Positions 1-14,715 are shown, counted from the first letter of the stretch. The stretch is DNA of 64,000 nt from Henricia sp. BOLD:AAB3569 (GCA_037783545.1 JBBELK010000630.1:124001-188000); one strand, 5' to 3'. The notes: a model not told the origin generated them from the sequence alone. Numbers and translations: made by a program.

Positions 1-1852
1 TCATATTTTATTTTCTGGATGACCAGTCAATGTTAAATTTAAAGAATATAATCTATGGGTCCTAAGCAACATTTCCTGCAATTTTAAGGAAAATCTGAAT
101 CATAAATTTTTTTGCCAAAAATTAACAAAATCACAAGGGTTAGTCCATCAATTTTTATCAAAATTGGCCAAAAATTGACGTTTTTGAAAATGTCTTAGAA
201 ATGACTCATAATGAAAATTTAGCCTGTCTGGTACCTTATTTCTTAGAAAAATTGACAATTTGGCAAAAATTCAACAAATTTTCTCAAAATCTAAACTTTT
301 TCAAAATTTCATATTTTATTTTCTGGATGATCAGTCAATGTTAAATTCAAGGAATATCATCTATGGGTCCTAAGCAACATTTCCTGCAATTTTAAGGAAA
401 ATCTAAATCATAACATGTTTGGCCAAAAATTTTAAAAATCACAAGGGGTTAGTCCATCAATTTTTATCAAAAATGGCAAAAAATTGACGTTTTTGAAAAT
501 GTCTTAGAAATGACTCATAATGAAAATTTAGCCTGTCTGGAACCTTATTTCTAAGAAAAATTGACAATTTAGCAAAAATTCAACAAATTTTCTCAAAATC
601 TAAACTTTTTCCAAATTTCATATTTTATTTTCTGGATGACCAGTTAATGTTAAATTCAAAGAATATCATCTATGGGTCCTAAGCAACATTTCCTGCAATT
701 TTAAGGAAAATCTGAATCATAAATTTTTTTGCCAAAAATTAACAAAATCACAAGGGGTTAGTCAATCAATTTTTATCAAAATTGGCCAAAAATTGACGTT
801 TTTGAAAATGTCTTAGAAATGACTCATAATGAAAATTTAGCCTGTCTGGAAACTTATTTCTAAGAAAAATAGACAATTTAGCAAAAATACAACAAATTTT
901 CTCAAAATCTAAACTTTTTCCAAATTTCATATTTTATTTTCTGGATGACCAGTCAATGTTAAATTTAAAGAATATAATCTATGGGTCCTAAGCAACATTT
1001 CCTGCAATTTTAAGGAAAATCTGAATCATAAATTTTTTTGCCAAAAATTAACAAAATCACAAGGGTTAGTCCATCAATTTTTATCAAAATTGGCCAAAAA
1101 TTGACGTTTTTGAAAATGTCTTAGAAATGACTCATAATGAAAATTTAGCCTGTCTGGTACCTTATTTCTTAGAAAAATTGACAATTTGGCAAAAATTCAA
1201 CAAATTTTCTCAAAATCTAAACTTTTTCAAAATTTCATATTTTATTTTCTGGATGATCAGTCAATGTTAAATTCAAGGAATATCATCTATGGGTCCTAAG
1301 CAACATTTCCTGCAATTTTAAGGAAAATCTAAATCATAACATGTTTGGCCAAAAATTTTAAAAATCACAAGGGGTTAGTCCATCAATTTTTATCAAAAAT
1401 GGCAAAAAATTGACGTTTTTGAAAATGTCTTAGAAATGACTCATAATGAAAATTTAGCCTGTCTGGAACCTTATTTCTAAGAAAAATTGACAATTTAGCA
1501 AAAATTCAACAAATTTTCTCAAAATCTAAACTTTTTCCAAATTTCATATTTTATTTTCTGGATGACCAGTTAATGTTAAATTCAAAGAATATCATCTATG
1601 GGTCCTAAGCAACATTTCCTGCAATTTTAAGGAAAATCTGAATCATAAATTTTTTTGCCAAAAATTAACAAAATCACAAGGGGTTAGTCCATCAATTTTT
1701 ATCAAAATTGGCCAAAAATTGACGTTTTTGAAAATGTCTTAGAAATGACTCATAATGAAAATTTAGCCTGTCTGGAACCTTATTTCTAAGAAAAATAGAC
1801 AATTTAGCAAAAATACAACAAATTTTCTCAAAATCTAAACTTTTTCCAAATT
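1..1852. repeat. Satellite higher-order repeat, trimer x2
   Basis: Two consecutive blocks of three monomers (1-926 and 927-1,852) are almost identical. Both start with the variant AATTTAAAGAATATAATC, carry the GATGATCAGTC variant in monomer 2, and differ at only a few positions (for example near 760 versus 1,686, and 846 versus 1,772). Neighbouring monomers within a block differ more than equivalent monomers between blocks, which defines a higher-order repeat. Confidence 0.85.
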
Positions 1853-3090
1853 TCATATTTTATTTTCTGGATGACCAGTCAATGTTAAATTCAAGGAATA
1901 TCATCTATGGGTCCTAAGCAACATTTCCTGCAATTTTAAGGAAAATCTAAATCATAACATTTTTGGCCAAAAATTAAAAAAATCACAAGGGGTTAGTCAA
2001 TCAATTTTTATCAAAATTGGCCAAAAATTGACGTTTTTGAAAATGTCTTAGAAATGACTCATAATGAAAATTTAGCCTGTCTGGAACCTTATTTCTAAGA
2101 AAAATGGACAATTTAGCAAAAATTCAACAAATTTTCTCAAAATCTAAACTTTTTCCAAATTTCATATTTTATTTTCTGGATGACCAGTCAATGTTAAATT
2201 CAAAGAATATCATCTATGGGTCCTAAGCAACATTTCCTGCAATTTTAAGGAAAATCTGAATCATAAATTTTTTTGCCAAAAATTAACAAAATCACAAGGG
2301 GTTAGTCCATCAATTTTTATCAAAATTGGCCAAAAATTGACGTTTTTGAAAATGTCTTAGAAATGACTCATAATAAAAAATTTAGCCTGTCTGGTACCTT
2401 ATTTCTTAGAAAAATTGACAATTTGGCAAAAATTCAACAAATATTCTCAAAATCTAAACTTTTTCCAAATTTCATATTTTATTTTCTGGATGACCAGTCA
2501 ATGTTAAATTCAAGGAATATCATCTATGGGTCCTAAGCAACATTTCCTGCAATTTTAAGGAAAATCTGAATCATAAAATTTTTTGCCAAAAATTAACAAA
2601 ATCACAAGGGGTTAGTCCATCAATTTTTATCAAAAATGGCAAAAAATTGACGTTTTTGAAAATGTCTTAGAAATGACTCATAATGAAAATTTAGCCTGTC
2701 TGGAACCTTATTTCTAAGAAAAATTGACAATTTAGCAAAAATTCAACAAATTTTCTCAAAATCTAAACTTTTTCCAAATTTCATATTTTATTTTCTGGAT
2801 GACCAGTCAATGTTAAATTCAAAGAATATCATCTATGGGTCCTAAGCAACATTTCCTGCAATTTTAAGGAAAATCTGAATCATAAATTTTTTTGCCAAAA
2901 ATTAACAAAATCACAAGGGGTTAGTCCATCAATTTTTATCAAAATTGGCCAAAAATTGACGTTTTTGAAAATGTCTTAGAAATGACTCATAATAAAAAAT
3001 TTAGCCTGTCTGGTACCTTATTTCTTAGAAAAATTGACAATTTGGCAAAAATTCAACAAATATTCTCAAAATCTAAACTTTTTCAAAATT

Positions 3091-6000
3091 TCATATTTTA
3101 TTTTCTGGATGACCAGTCAATGTTAAATTCAAAGAATATCATCTATGGGTCCTAAGCAACATTTCCTGCAATTTTAAGGAAAATCTGAATCATAAAATTT
3201 TTTGCCAAAATTAACAAAATCACAAGGGGTTAGTCCATCAATTTTTATCAAAATTGGCCAAAAATTGACGTTTTTGAAAATGTCTTAGAAATGACTCATA
3301 ATGAAAATTTAGCCTGTCTGGAACCTTATTTCTAAGAAAAATGGACAATTTAACAAAAATTCAACAAATGTTCTCAAAATCTAAACTTTTTCCAAATTTC
3401 ATATTTTATTTTCTGGATGACCAGTCAATGTTAAATTCAAGGAATATCATCTATGGGTCCTAAGCAACATTTCCTGCAATTTTAAGGAAAATCTGAATCA
3501 TAAAATTTTTTGCCAAAAATTAACAAAATCACAAGGGGTTAGTCCATCAATTTTTATCAAAAATGGCAAAAAATTGACGTTTTTGAAAATGTCTTAGAAA
3601 TGACTCATAATGAAAATTTAGCCTGTCTGGAACCTTATTTCTAAGAAAAATGGACAATTTAGCAAAAATTCAACAAATTTTCTCAAAATCTAAACTTTTT
3701 CCAAATTTCATATTTTATTTTCTGGATGACCAGTCAATGTTAAATTCAAAGAATATCATCTATGGGTCCTAAGCAACATTTCCTGCAATTTTAAGGAAAA
3801 TCTGAATCATAAATTTTTTTGCCAAAAATTAACAAAATCACAAGGGGTTAGTCCATCAATTTTTATCAAAATTGGCCAAAAATTGACGTTTTTGAAAATG
3901 TCTTAGAAATGACTCATAATAAAAAATTTAGCCTGTCTGGTACCTTATTTCTTAGAAAAATTGACAATTTGGCAAAAATTCAACAAATATTCTCAAAATC
4001 TAAACTTTTTCCAAATTTCATATTTTATTTTCTGGATGACCAGTCAATGTTAAATTCAAGGAATATCATCTATGGGTCCTAAGCAACATTTCCTGCAATT
4101 TTAAGGAAAATCTGAATCATAAAATTTTTTGCCAAAAATTAACAAAATCACAAGGGGTTAGTCCATCAATTTTTATCAAAAATGGCAAAAAATTGACGTT
4201 TTTGAAAATGTCTTAGAAATGACTCATAATGAAAATTTAGCCTGTCTGGAACCTTATTTCTAAGAAAAATTGACAATTTAGCAAAAATTCAACAAATTTT
4301 CTCAAAATCTAAACTTTTTCCAAATTTCATATTTTATTTTCTGGATGACCAGTCAATGTTAAATTCAAAGAATATCATCTATGGGTCCTAAGCAACATTT
4401 CCTGCAATTTTAAGGAAAATCTGAATCATAAATTTTTTTGCCAAAAATTAACAAAATCACAAGGGGTTAGTCCATCAATTTTTATCAAAATTGGCCAAAA
4501 ATTGACGTTTTTGAAAATGTCTTAGAAATGACTCATAATGAAAATTTAGCCTGTCTGGAACCTTATTTCTAAGAAAAATTGACAATTTAGCAAAAATTCA
4601 ACAAATTTTCTCAAAATCTAAACTTTTTCCAAATTTCATATTTTATTTTCTGGATGACCAGTCAATGTTAAATTCAAAGAATATCATCTATGGGTCCTAA
4701 GCAACATTTCCTGCAATTTTAAGGAAAATCTGAATCATAAATTTTTTTGCCAAAAATTAACAAAATCACAAGGGGTTAGTCCATCAATTTTTATCAAAAT
4801 TGGCCAAAAATTGACGTTTTTGAAAATGTCTTAGAAATGACTCATAATAAAAAATTTAGCCTGTCTGGTACCTTATTTCTTAGAAAAATTGACAATTTGG
4901 CAAAAATTCAACAAATATTCTCAAAATCTAAACTTTTTCAAAATTTCATATTTTATTTTCTGGATGACCAGTCAATGTTAAATTCAAAGAATATCATCTA
5001 TGGGTCCTAAGCAACATTTCCTGCAATTTTAAGGAAAATCTGAATCATAAAATTTTTTGCCAAAATTAACAAAATCACAAGGGGTTAGTCCATCAATTTT
5101 TATCAAAATTGGCCAAAAATTGACGTTTTTGAAAATGTCTTAGAAATGACTCATAATGAAAATTTAGCCTGTCTGGAACCTTATTTCTAAGAAAAATGGA
5201 CAATTTAACAAAAATTCAACAAATGTTCTCAAAATCTAAACTTTTTCCAAATTTCATATTTTATTTTCTGGATGACCAGTCAATGTTAAATTCAAGGAAT
5301 ATCATCTATGGGTCCTAAGCAACATTTCCTGCAATTTTAAGGAAAATCTGAATCATAAAATTTTTTGCCAAAAATTAACAAAATCACAAGGGGTTAGTCC
5401 ATCAATTTTTATCAAAAATGGCAAAAAATTGACGTTTTTGAAAATGTCTTAGAAATGACTCATAATGAAAATTTAGCCTGTCTGGAACCTTATTTCTAAG
5501 AAAAATGGACAATTTAGCAAAAATTCAACAAATTTTCTCAAAATCTAAACTTTTTCCAAATTTCATATTTTATTTTCTGGATGACCAGTCAATGTTAAAT
5601 TCAAAGAATATCATCTATGGGTCCTAAGCAACATTTCCTGCAATTTTAAGGAAAATCTGAATCATAAATTTTTTTGCCAAAAATTAACAAAATCACAAGG
5701 GGTTAGTCCATCAATTTTTATCAAAATTGGCCAAAAATTGACGTTTTTGAAAATGTCTTAGAAATGACTCATAATAAAAAATTTAGCCTGTCTGGTACCT
5801 TATTTCTTAGAAAAATTGACAATTTGGCAAAAATTCAACAAATATTCTCAAAATCTAAACTTTTTCCAAATTTCATATTTTATTTTCTGGATGACCAGTC
5901 AATGTTAAATTCAAGGAATATCATCTATGGGTCCTAAGCAACATTTCCTGCAATTTTAAGGAAAATCTGAATCATAAAATTTTTTGCCAAAAATTAACAA

Positions 6001-7110
6001 AATCACAAGGGGTTAGTCCATCAATTTTTATCAAAAATGGCAAAAAATTGACGTTTTTGAAAATGTCTTAGAAATGACTCATAATGAAAATTTAGCCTGT
6101 CTGGAACCTTATTTCTAAGAAAAATTGACAATTTAGCAAAAATTCAACAAATTTTCTCAAAATCTAAACTTTTTCCAAATTTCATATTTTATTTTCTGGA
6201 TGACCAGTCAATGTTAAATTCAAAGAATATCATCTATGGGTCCTAAGCAACATTTCCTGCAATTTTAAGGAAAATCTGAATCATAAAATTTTTTTGCCAA
6301 AAATTAACAAAATCACAAGGGGTTAGTCCATCAATTTTTATCAAAAATGGCAAAAAATTGACGTTTTTGAAAATGTCTTAGAAATGACTCATAATGAAAA
6401 TTTAGCCTGTCTGGAACCTTATTTCTAAGAAAAATTGACAATTTAGCAAAAATTCAACAAATTTTCTCAAAATCTAAACTTTTTCCAAATTTCATATTTT
6501 ATTTTCTGGATGACCAGTCAATGTTAAATTCAAAGAATATCATCTATGGGTCCTAAGCAACATTTCCTGCAATTTTAAGGAAAATCTGAATCATAAATTT
6601 TTTTGCCAAAAATTAACAAAATCACAAGGGGTTAGTCCATCAATTTTTATCAAAATTGGCCAAAAATTGACGTTTTTGAAAATGTCTTAGAAATGACTCA
6701 TAATGAAAATTTAGCCTGTCTGGAACCTTATTTCTAAGAAAAATTGACAATTTAGCAAAAATTCAACAAATTTTCTCAAAATCTAAACTTTTTCCAAATT
6801 TCATATTTTATTTTCTGGATGACCAGTCAATGTTAAATTCAAAGAATATCATCTATGGGTCCTAAGCAACATTTCCTGCAATTTTAAGGAAAATCTGAAT
6901 CATAAATTTTTTTGCCAAAAATTAACAAAATCACAAGGGGTTAGTCCATCAATTTTTATCAAAATTGGCCAAAAATTGACGTTTTTGAAAATGTCTTAGA
7001 AATGACTCATAATAAAAAATTTAGCCTGTCTGGTACCTTATTTCTTAGAAAAATTGACAATTTGGCAAAAATTCAACAAATATTCTCAAAATCTAAACTT
7101 TTTCAAAATT
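3091..7110. repeat. Satellite higher-order repeat, 6-mer then 7-mer
   Basis: Blocks starting at 3,091 and 4,946 open with the same marker pair: TTTTTCAAAATTTCAT, then a monomer with AAAATTTTTTGCCAAAATTAAC. They run 1,855 bp (six monomers) and 2,165 bp (seven monomers). The second block has one extra monomer around 6,180-6,490. This fits gain of a monomer by unequal exchange. Confidence 0.75.
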
Positions 7111-10100
7111 TCATATTTTATTTTCTGGATGACCAGTCAATGTTAAATTCAAAGAATATCATCTATGGGTCCTAAGCAACATTTCCTGCAATTTTAAGGA
7201 AAATCTGAATCATAAAATTTTTTGCCAAAATTAACAAAATCACAAGGGGTTAGTCCATCAATTTTTATCAAAATTGGCCAAAAATTGACGTTTTTGAAAA
7301 TGTCTTAGAAATGACTCATAATGAAAATTTAGCCTGTCTGGAACCTTATTTCTAAGAAAAATGGACAATTTAACAAAAATTCAACAAATGTTCTCAAAAT
7401 CTAAACTTTTTCCAAATTTCATATTTTATTTTCTGGATGACCAGTCAATGTTAAATTCAAGGAATATCATCTATGGGTCCTAAGCAACATTTCCTGCAAT
7501 TTTAAGGAAAATCTGAATCATAAAATTTTTTGCCAAAAATTAACAAAATCACAAGGGGTTAGTCCATCAATTTTTATCAAAAATGGCAAAAAATTGACGT
7601 TTTTGAAAATGTCTTAGAAATGACTCATAATGAAAATTTAGCCTGTCTGGAACCTTATTTCTAAGAAAAATGGACAATTTAGCAAAAATTCAACAAATTT
7701 TCTCAAAATCTAAACTTTTTCCAAATTTCATATTTTATTTTCTGGATGACCAGTCAATGTTAAATTCAAAGAATATCATCTATGGGTCCTAAGCAACATT
7801 TCCTGCAATTTTAAGGAAAATCTGAATCATAAATTTTTTTGCCAAAAATTAACAAAATCACAAGGGGTTAGTCCATCAATTTTTATCAAAATTGGCCAAA
7901 AATTGACGTTTTTGAAAATGTCTTAGAAATGACTCATAATAAAAAATTTAGCCTGTCTGGTACCTTATTTCTTAGAAAAATTGACAATTTGGCAAAAATT
8001 CAACAAATATTCTCAAAATCTAAACTTTTTCCAAATTTCATATTTTATTTTCTGGATGACCAGTCAATGTTAAATTCAAGGAATATCATCTATGGGTCCT
8101 AAGCAACATTTCCTGCAATTTTAAGGAAAATCTGAATCATAAAATTTTTTGCCAAAAATTAACAAAATCACAAGGGGTTAGTCCATCAATTTTTATCAAA
8201 AATGGCAAAAAATTGACGTTTTTGAAAATGTCTTAGAAATGACTCATAATGAAAATTTAGCCTGTCTGGAACCTTATTTCTAAGAAAAATTGACAATTTA
8301 GCAAAAATTCAACAAATTTTCTCAAAATCTAAACTTTTTCCAAATTTCATATTTTATTTTCTGGATGACCAGTCAATGTTAAATTCAAAGAATATCATCT
8401 ATGGGTCCTAAGCAACATTTCCTGCAATTTTAAGGAAAATCTGAATCATAAATTTTTTTGCCAAAAATTAACAAAATCACAAGGGGTTAGTCCATCAATT
8501 TTTATCAAAATTGGCCAAAAATTGACGTTTTTGAAAATGTCTTAGAAATGACTCATAATAAAAAATTTAGCCTGTCTGGTACCTTATTTCTTAGAAAAAT
8601 TGACAATTTGGCAAAAATTCAACAAATATTCTCAAAATCTAAACTTTTTCAAAATTTCATATTTTATTTTCTGGATGACCAGTCAATGTTAAATTCAAAG
8701 AATATCATCTATGGGTCCTAAGCAACATTTCCTGCAATTTTAAGGAAAATCTGAATCATAAAATTTTTTGCCAAAATTAACAAAATCACAAGGGGTTAGT
8801 CCATCAATTTTTATCAAAATTGGCCAAAAATTGACGTTTTTGAAAATGTCTTAGAAATGACTCATAATGAAAATTTAGCCTGTCTGGAACCTTATTTCTA
8901 AGAAAAATGGACAATTTAACAAAAATTCAACAAATGTTCTCAAAATCTAAACTTTTTCCAAATTTCATATTTTATTTTCTGGATGACCAGTCAATGTTAA
9001 ATTCAAGGAATATCATCTATGGGTCCTAAGCAACATTTCCTGCAATTTTAAGGAAAATCTGAATCATAAAATTTTTTGCCAAAAATTAACAAAATCACAA
9101 GGGGTTAGTCCATCAATTTTTATCAAAAATGGCAAAAAATTGACGTTTTTGAAAATGTCTTAGAAATGACTCATAATGAAAATTTAGCCTGTCTGGAACC
9201 TTATTTCTAAGAAAAATGGACAATTTAGCAAAAATTCAACAAATTTTCTCAAAATCTAAACTTTTTCCAAATTTCATATTTTATTTTCTGGATGACCAGT
9301 CAATGTTAAATTCAAAGAATATCATCTATGGGTCCTAAGCAACATTTCCTGCAATTTTAAGGAAAATCTGAATCATAAATTTTTTTGCCAAAAATTAACA
9401 AAATCACAAGGGGTTAGTCCATCAATTTTTATCAAAATTGGCCAAAAATTGACGTTTTTGAAAATGTCTTAGAAATGACTCATAATAAAAAATTTAGCCT
9501 GTCTGGTACCTTATTTCTTAGAAAAATTGACAATTTGGCAAAAATTCAACAAATATTCTCAAAATCTAAACTTTTTCCAAATTTCATATTTTATTTTCTG
9601 GATGACCAGTCAATGTTAAATTCAAGGAATATCATCTATGGGTCCTAAGCAACATTTCCTGCAATTTTAAGGAAAATCTGAATCATAAAATTTTTTGCCA
9701 AAAATTAACAAAATCACAAGGGGTTAGTCCATCAATTTTTATCAAAAATGGCAAAAAATTGACGTTTTTGAAAATGTCTTAGAAATGACTCATAATGAAA
9801 ATTTAGCCTGTCTGGAACCTTATTTCTAAGAAAAATTGACAATTTAGCAAAAATTCAACAAATTTTCTCAAAATCTAAACTTTTTCCAAATTTCATATTT
9901 TATTTTCTGGATGACCAGTCAATGTTAAATTCAAAGAATATCATCTATGGGTCCTAAGCAACATTTCCTGCAATTTTAAGGAAAATCTGAATCATAAATT
10001 TTTTTGCCAAAAATTAACAAAATCACAAGGGGTTAGTCCATCAATTTTTATCAAAATTGGCCAAAAATTGACGTTTTTGAAAATGTCTTAGAAATGACTC

Positions 10101-10202
10101 ATAATAAAAAATTTAGCCTGTCTGGTACCTTATTTCTTAGAAAAATTGACAATTTGGCAAAAATTCAACAAATATTCTCAAAATCTAAACTTTTTCAAAA
10201 TT
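7111..10202. repeat. Satellite higher-order repeat, 5-mer x2
   Basis: The same marker monomers open blocks at 7,111, 8,657 and 10,203, exactly 1,546 bp apart. This gives two adjacent five-monomer blocks that look essentially identical by eye. The next interval, 10,203 to 11,439, is 1,236 bp (four monomers). This is the youngest-looking part of the array. Confidence 0.8.
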
Positions 10203-13200
10203 TCATATTTTATTTTCTGGATGACCAGTCAATGTTAAATTCAAAGAATATCATCTATGGGTCCTAAGCAACATTTCCTGCAATTTTAAGGAAAATCTGA
10301 ATCATAAAATTTTTTGCCAAAATTAACAAAATCACAAGGGGTTAGTCCATCAATTTTTATCAAAATTGGCCAAAAATTGACGTTTTTGAAAATGTCTTAG
10401 AAATGACTCATAATGAAAATTTAGCCTGTCTGGAACCTTATTTCTAAGAAAAATGGACAATTTAACAAAAATTCAACAAATGTTCTCAAAATCTAAACTT
10501 TTTCCAAATTTCATATTTTATTTTCTGGATGACCAGTCAATGTTAAATTCAAGGAATATCATCTATGGGTCCTAAGCAACATTTCCTGCAATTTTAAGGA
10601 AAATCTGAATCATAAAATTTTTTGCCAAAAATTAACAAAATCACAAGGGGTTAGTCCATCAATTTTTATCAAAAATGGCAAAAAATTGACGTTTTTGAAA
10701 ATGTCTTAGAAATGACTCATAATGAAAATTTAGCCTGTCTGGAACCTTATTTCTAAGAAAAATTGACAATTTAGCAAAAATTCAACAAATTTTCTCAAAA
10801 TCTAAACTTTTTCCAAATTTCATATTTTATTTTCTGGATGACCAGTCAATGTTAAATTCAAAGAATATCATCTATGGGTCCTAAGCAACATTTCCTGCAA
10901 TTTTAAGGAAAATCTGAATCATAAATTTTTTTGCCAAAAATTAACAAAATCACAAGGGGTTAGTCCATCAATTTTTATCAAAATTGGCCAAAAATTGACG
11001 TTTTTGAAAATGTCTTAGAAATGACTCATAATGAAAATTTAGCCTGTCTGGAACCTTATTTCTAAGAAAAATAGACAATTTAGCAAAAATACAACAAATT
11101 TTCTCAAAATCTAAACTTTTTCCAAATTTCATATTTTATTTTCTGGATGACCAGTCAATGTTAAATTCAAAGAATATCATCTATGGGTCCTAAGAAACAT
11201 TTCCTGCAATTTTAAGGAAAATCTGAATCATAAATTTTTTTGCCAAAAATTAACAAAATCACAAGGGGTTAGTCCATCAATTTTTATCAAAATTGGCCAA
11301 AAATTGACGTTTTTGAAAATGTCTTAGAAATGACTCATAATAAAAAATTTAGCCTGTCTGGTACCTTATTTCTTAGAAAAATTGACAATTTGGCAAAAAT
11401 TCAACAAATTTTCTCAAAATCTAAACTTTTTCAAAATTTCATATTTTATTTTCTGGATGACCAGTCAATGTTAAATTCAAAGAATATCATCTATGGGTCC
11501 TAAGCAACATTTCCTGCAATTTTAAGGAAAATCTGAATCATAAATTTTTTTGCCAAAATTAACAAAATCACAAGGGGTTAGTCCATCAATTTTTATCAAA
11601 ATTGGCCAAAAATTGACGTTTTTGAAAATGTCTTAGAAATGACTCATAATGAAAATTTAGCCTGTCTGGAACCTTATTTCTAAGAAAAATAGACAATTTA
11701 GCAAAAATTCAACAAATTTTCTCAAAATCTAAACTTTTTCAAAATTTCATATTTTATTTTCTGGATGACCAGTCAATGTTAAATTCAAGGTATATCATCT
11801 ATGGGTCCTAAGCAACATTTCCTGCAATTTTAAGGAAAATCTAAATCATAACATGTTTGGCCAAAAATTTTAAAAATCACAAGGGGTTAGTCCATCAATT
11901 TTTATCAAAATTGGCAAAAAATTGACGTTTTTGAAAATGTCTTAGAAATGACTCATAATGAAAATTTAGCCTGTCTGGAACCTTATTTCTAAGAAAAATT
12001 GACAATTTGGCAAAAATTCAACACATTTTCTCAAAATCTAAACTTTTTCCAAATTTCATATTTTATTTTCTGGATGACCAGTCAATGTTAAATTCAAGGA
12101 ATATCATCTATGGGTCCTAAGCAACATTTCCTGCAATTTTAAGGAAAATCTGAATCATAAATTTTTTTGCCAAAAATTAACAAAATCACAAGGGGTTAGT
12201 CCATCAATTTTTATCAAAATTGGCAAAAAATTGACGTTTTTGAAAATGTCTTAGAAATGACTCATAATGAAAATTTAGCCTGTCTGGAACCTTATTTCTA
12301 AGAAAAATAGACAATTTAGCAAAAATACAACAAATTTTCTCAAAATCTAAACTTTTTCCAAATTTCATATTTTATTTTCTGGATGACCAGTCAATGTTAA
12401 ATTCAAGGAATATCATCTATGGGTCCTAAGCAACATTTCCTGCAATTTTAAGGAAAATCTAAATCATAACATTTTTGGCCAAAAATTAAAAAAAAATCAC
12501 AAGGGGTTAGTCCATAAATTTTTATCAAAATTGGCAAAAAATTGACGTTTTTGAAAATGTCTTAGAAATGACTCATAATGAAAATTTAGCCTGTCTGGAA
12601 CCTTATTTCTAAGAAAAATAGACAATTTAGCAAAAATTCAACAAATTTTCTCAAAATCTAAACTTTTTCAAAATTTCATATTTTATTTTCTGGATGACCA
12701 GTCAATGTTAAATTCAAGGTATATCATCTATGGGTCCTAAGCAACATTTCCTGCAATTTTAAGGAAAATCTAAATCATAACATGTTTGGCCAAAAATTTT
12801 AAAAATCACAAGGGGTTAGTCCATCAATTTTTATCAAAAATGGCAAAAAATTGACGTTTTTGAAAATGTCTTAGAAATGACTCATAATGAAAATTTAGCC
12901 TGTCTGGAACCTTATTTCTAAGAAAAATGGACAATTTAGCAAAAATTCAACAAATTTTCTCAAAATCTAAACTTTTTCCAAATTTCATATTTTATTTTCT
13001 GGATGACCAGTCAATGTTAAATTCAAAGAATATCATCTATGGGTCCTAAGCAACATTTCCTGCAATTTTAAGGAAAATCTGAATCATAAAATGTTTTGCC
13101 AAAAATTAACAAAATCACAAGGGGTTAGTCCATCAATTTTTATCAAAATTGGCCAAAAATTGACGTTTTTGAAAATGTCTTAGAAATGACTCATAATGAA

Positions 13201-13614
13201 AATTTAGCCTGTCTGGAACCTTATGTCTAAGAAAAATAGACAATTTAGCCAAAATTCAACAAATTTTCTCAAAATCTAAACTTTTTCAAAATTTCATATT
13301 TTATTTTCTGGATGACCAGTCAATGTTAAATTCAAGGAATATCATCTATGGGTCCTAAGCAACATTTCCTGCAATTTTAAGGAAAATCTAAATCATAACA
13401 TGTTTGGCCAAAAATTTTAAAAATCACAAGGGGTTAGTCTATCAATTTTTATCAAAATTGGCAAAAAATTGACGTTTTTGAAAATGTCTTAGAAATGACT
13501 CATAATGAAAATTTAGCCTGTCTGGAACCTTATTTCTAAGAAAAATAGACAATTTAGCAAAAATACAACAAATTTTCTCAAAATCTAAACTTTTTCCAAA
13601 TTTCATATTTTATT

Positions 13615-14098
13615 TATGTTAATCAGAGAATATGAATAGCACAGACGTGCAATCTCTCCTGCTGTTCCCCGAGAGATTATCGTTCGATCCAGCCGTACGA
13701 CGATTGAACAGCGCATTATCTGGGTTAATATCACATGGAATTTAAGACATAATTTAAATAAAATAGGACCAAAAGTAAGGTCCATGGTTTGGGTCAGGTG
13801 AGCCCGCTAAAAGATGGACCAAGGTGAAGGTCCCGAAAATGTTGGGTCAGGTGAGCCCGCTAAAAGATGGACCAAGGTTAAGGTCCCAGTAATGTTTGGG
13901 TCAGGTGAGCCCGCAAATTAATGGTTGGGTCAGGTGAGCCCGCTAAAAGAGGACAACAAAAGGGGCCATATTGTTGGTCCACATCTTTTGTTCATCCCAA
14001 GAAGTTTTGGTCAAATAAACAGCTGCTTTTGGCTGCAGCAAAGAACCAATTGAAGATTTTGTGTTTCCACTGTACCTCACTTGCGTCCAAGTATAATT
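13615..14098. other. Non-satellite segment interrupting the array
   Basis: The satellite stops after TCATATTTTATTT and resumes at TTAACAAAATCACAAGG, so about 115 bp of a monomer is replaced by about 484 bp of unrelated, less AT-rich DNA. The segment has a short hairpin (AATCTCTC/GAGAGATT near 13,650-13,680). It also carries four copies of GGGTCAGGTGAGCCCGC at about 13,792, 13,845, 13,898 and 13,927, the first three spaced by about 53 bp. No coding potential and no terminal inverted repeats were seen. Confidence 0.75.
13792..13950. repeat. Short tandem repeat GGGTCAGGTGAGCCCGC
   Basis: Four imperfect repeats share GGGTCAGGTGAGCCCGC. The first two are followed by TAAAAGATGGACCAAGGT and an AAGGTCCC motif. 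The last two units are shortened. They lie wholly within the segment that interrupts the satellite. Confidence 0.8.
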
Positions 14099-14715
14099 AA
14101 CAAAATCACAAGGGGTTAGTCCATCAATTTTTATCAAAATTGGCCAAAAATTTACGTTTTTGAAAATGTCTTAGAAATGACTCATAATGAAAATTTAGCC
14201 TGTCTGGAACCTTATTTCTAAGAAAAATAGACAATTTAGCAAAAATTTAACAAATTTTCTCAAAATCTAAACTTTTTCAAAATTTCATATTTTATTTTCT
14301 GGATGACCAGTCAATGTTAAATTCAAGGAATATCATCTATGGTCCTAAGCAACATTTCCTGCAATTTTAAGGAAAATCTAAATCATAACATGTTTGGCCA
14401 AACATTTTAAAAATCACAAGGGGTTAGTCCATCAATTTTTATCAAAATTGGCCAAAAATTGACGTTTTTGAAAATGTCTTAGAAATGACTCATAATGAAA
14501 ATTCAGCCTGTCTGGAACCTTATTTCTAAGAAAAATAGACAATTTAGCAAAAATACAACAAATTTTCTCAAAATCTAAACTTTTTCCAAATTTCATATTT
14601 TATTTTCTGGATGACCAGTCAATGTTAAATTCAAGGAATATCATCTATGGGTCCTAAGAAACATTTTCTGCAATTTTAAGGAAAATCTAAATCATAACAT
14701 TTTTGGCCAAAAATT
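14099..14715. repeat. Satellite array resumes
   Basis: About two monomers of the same 309-bp satellite continue in the same orientation after the interruption, with the usual diagnostic positions. Similarity to the main array then falls abruptly near 14,700. Confidence 0.9.

Larger units (their letters stand above)
1..13614. repeat. AT-rich satellite array, ~309-bp monomer
   Basis: Head-to-tail tandem array with a monomer of 308-310 bp. The landmark TCATATTTTATTTTCTGGAT recurs at 1, 309, 618, 927, 1235 and so on to 13,6xx, giving about 44 monomers. Units differ by a few per cent, mainly at diagnostic sites (GGAACC or GGTACC; AATGAAAA or AATAAAAAA; CAACAAATTTT, ATATT or ATGTT). No open reading frame of 60 codons occurs. 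The array runs off the left edge, so its full length is unknown. A pericentromeric or heterochromatic location is plausible for such a satellite but cannot be shown from one window. Confidence 0.97.
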
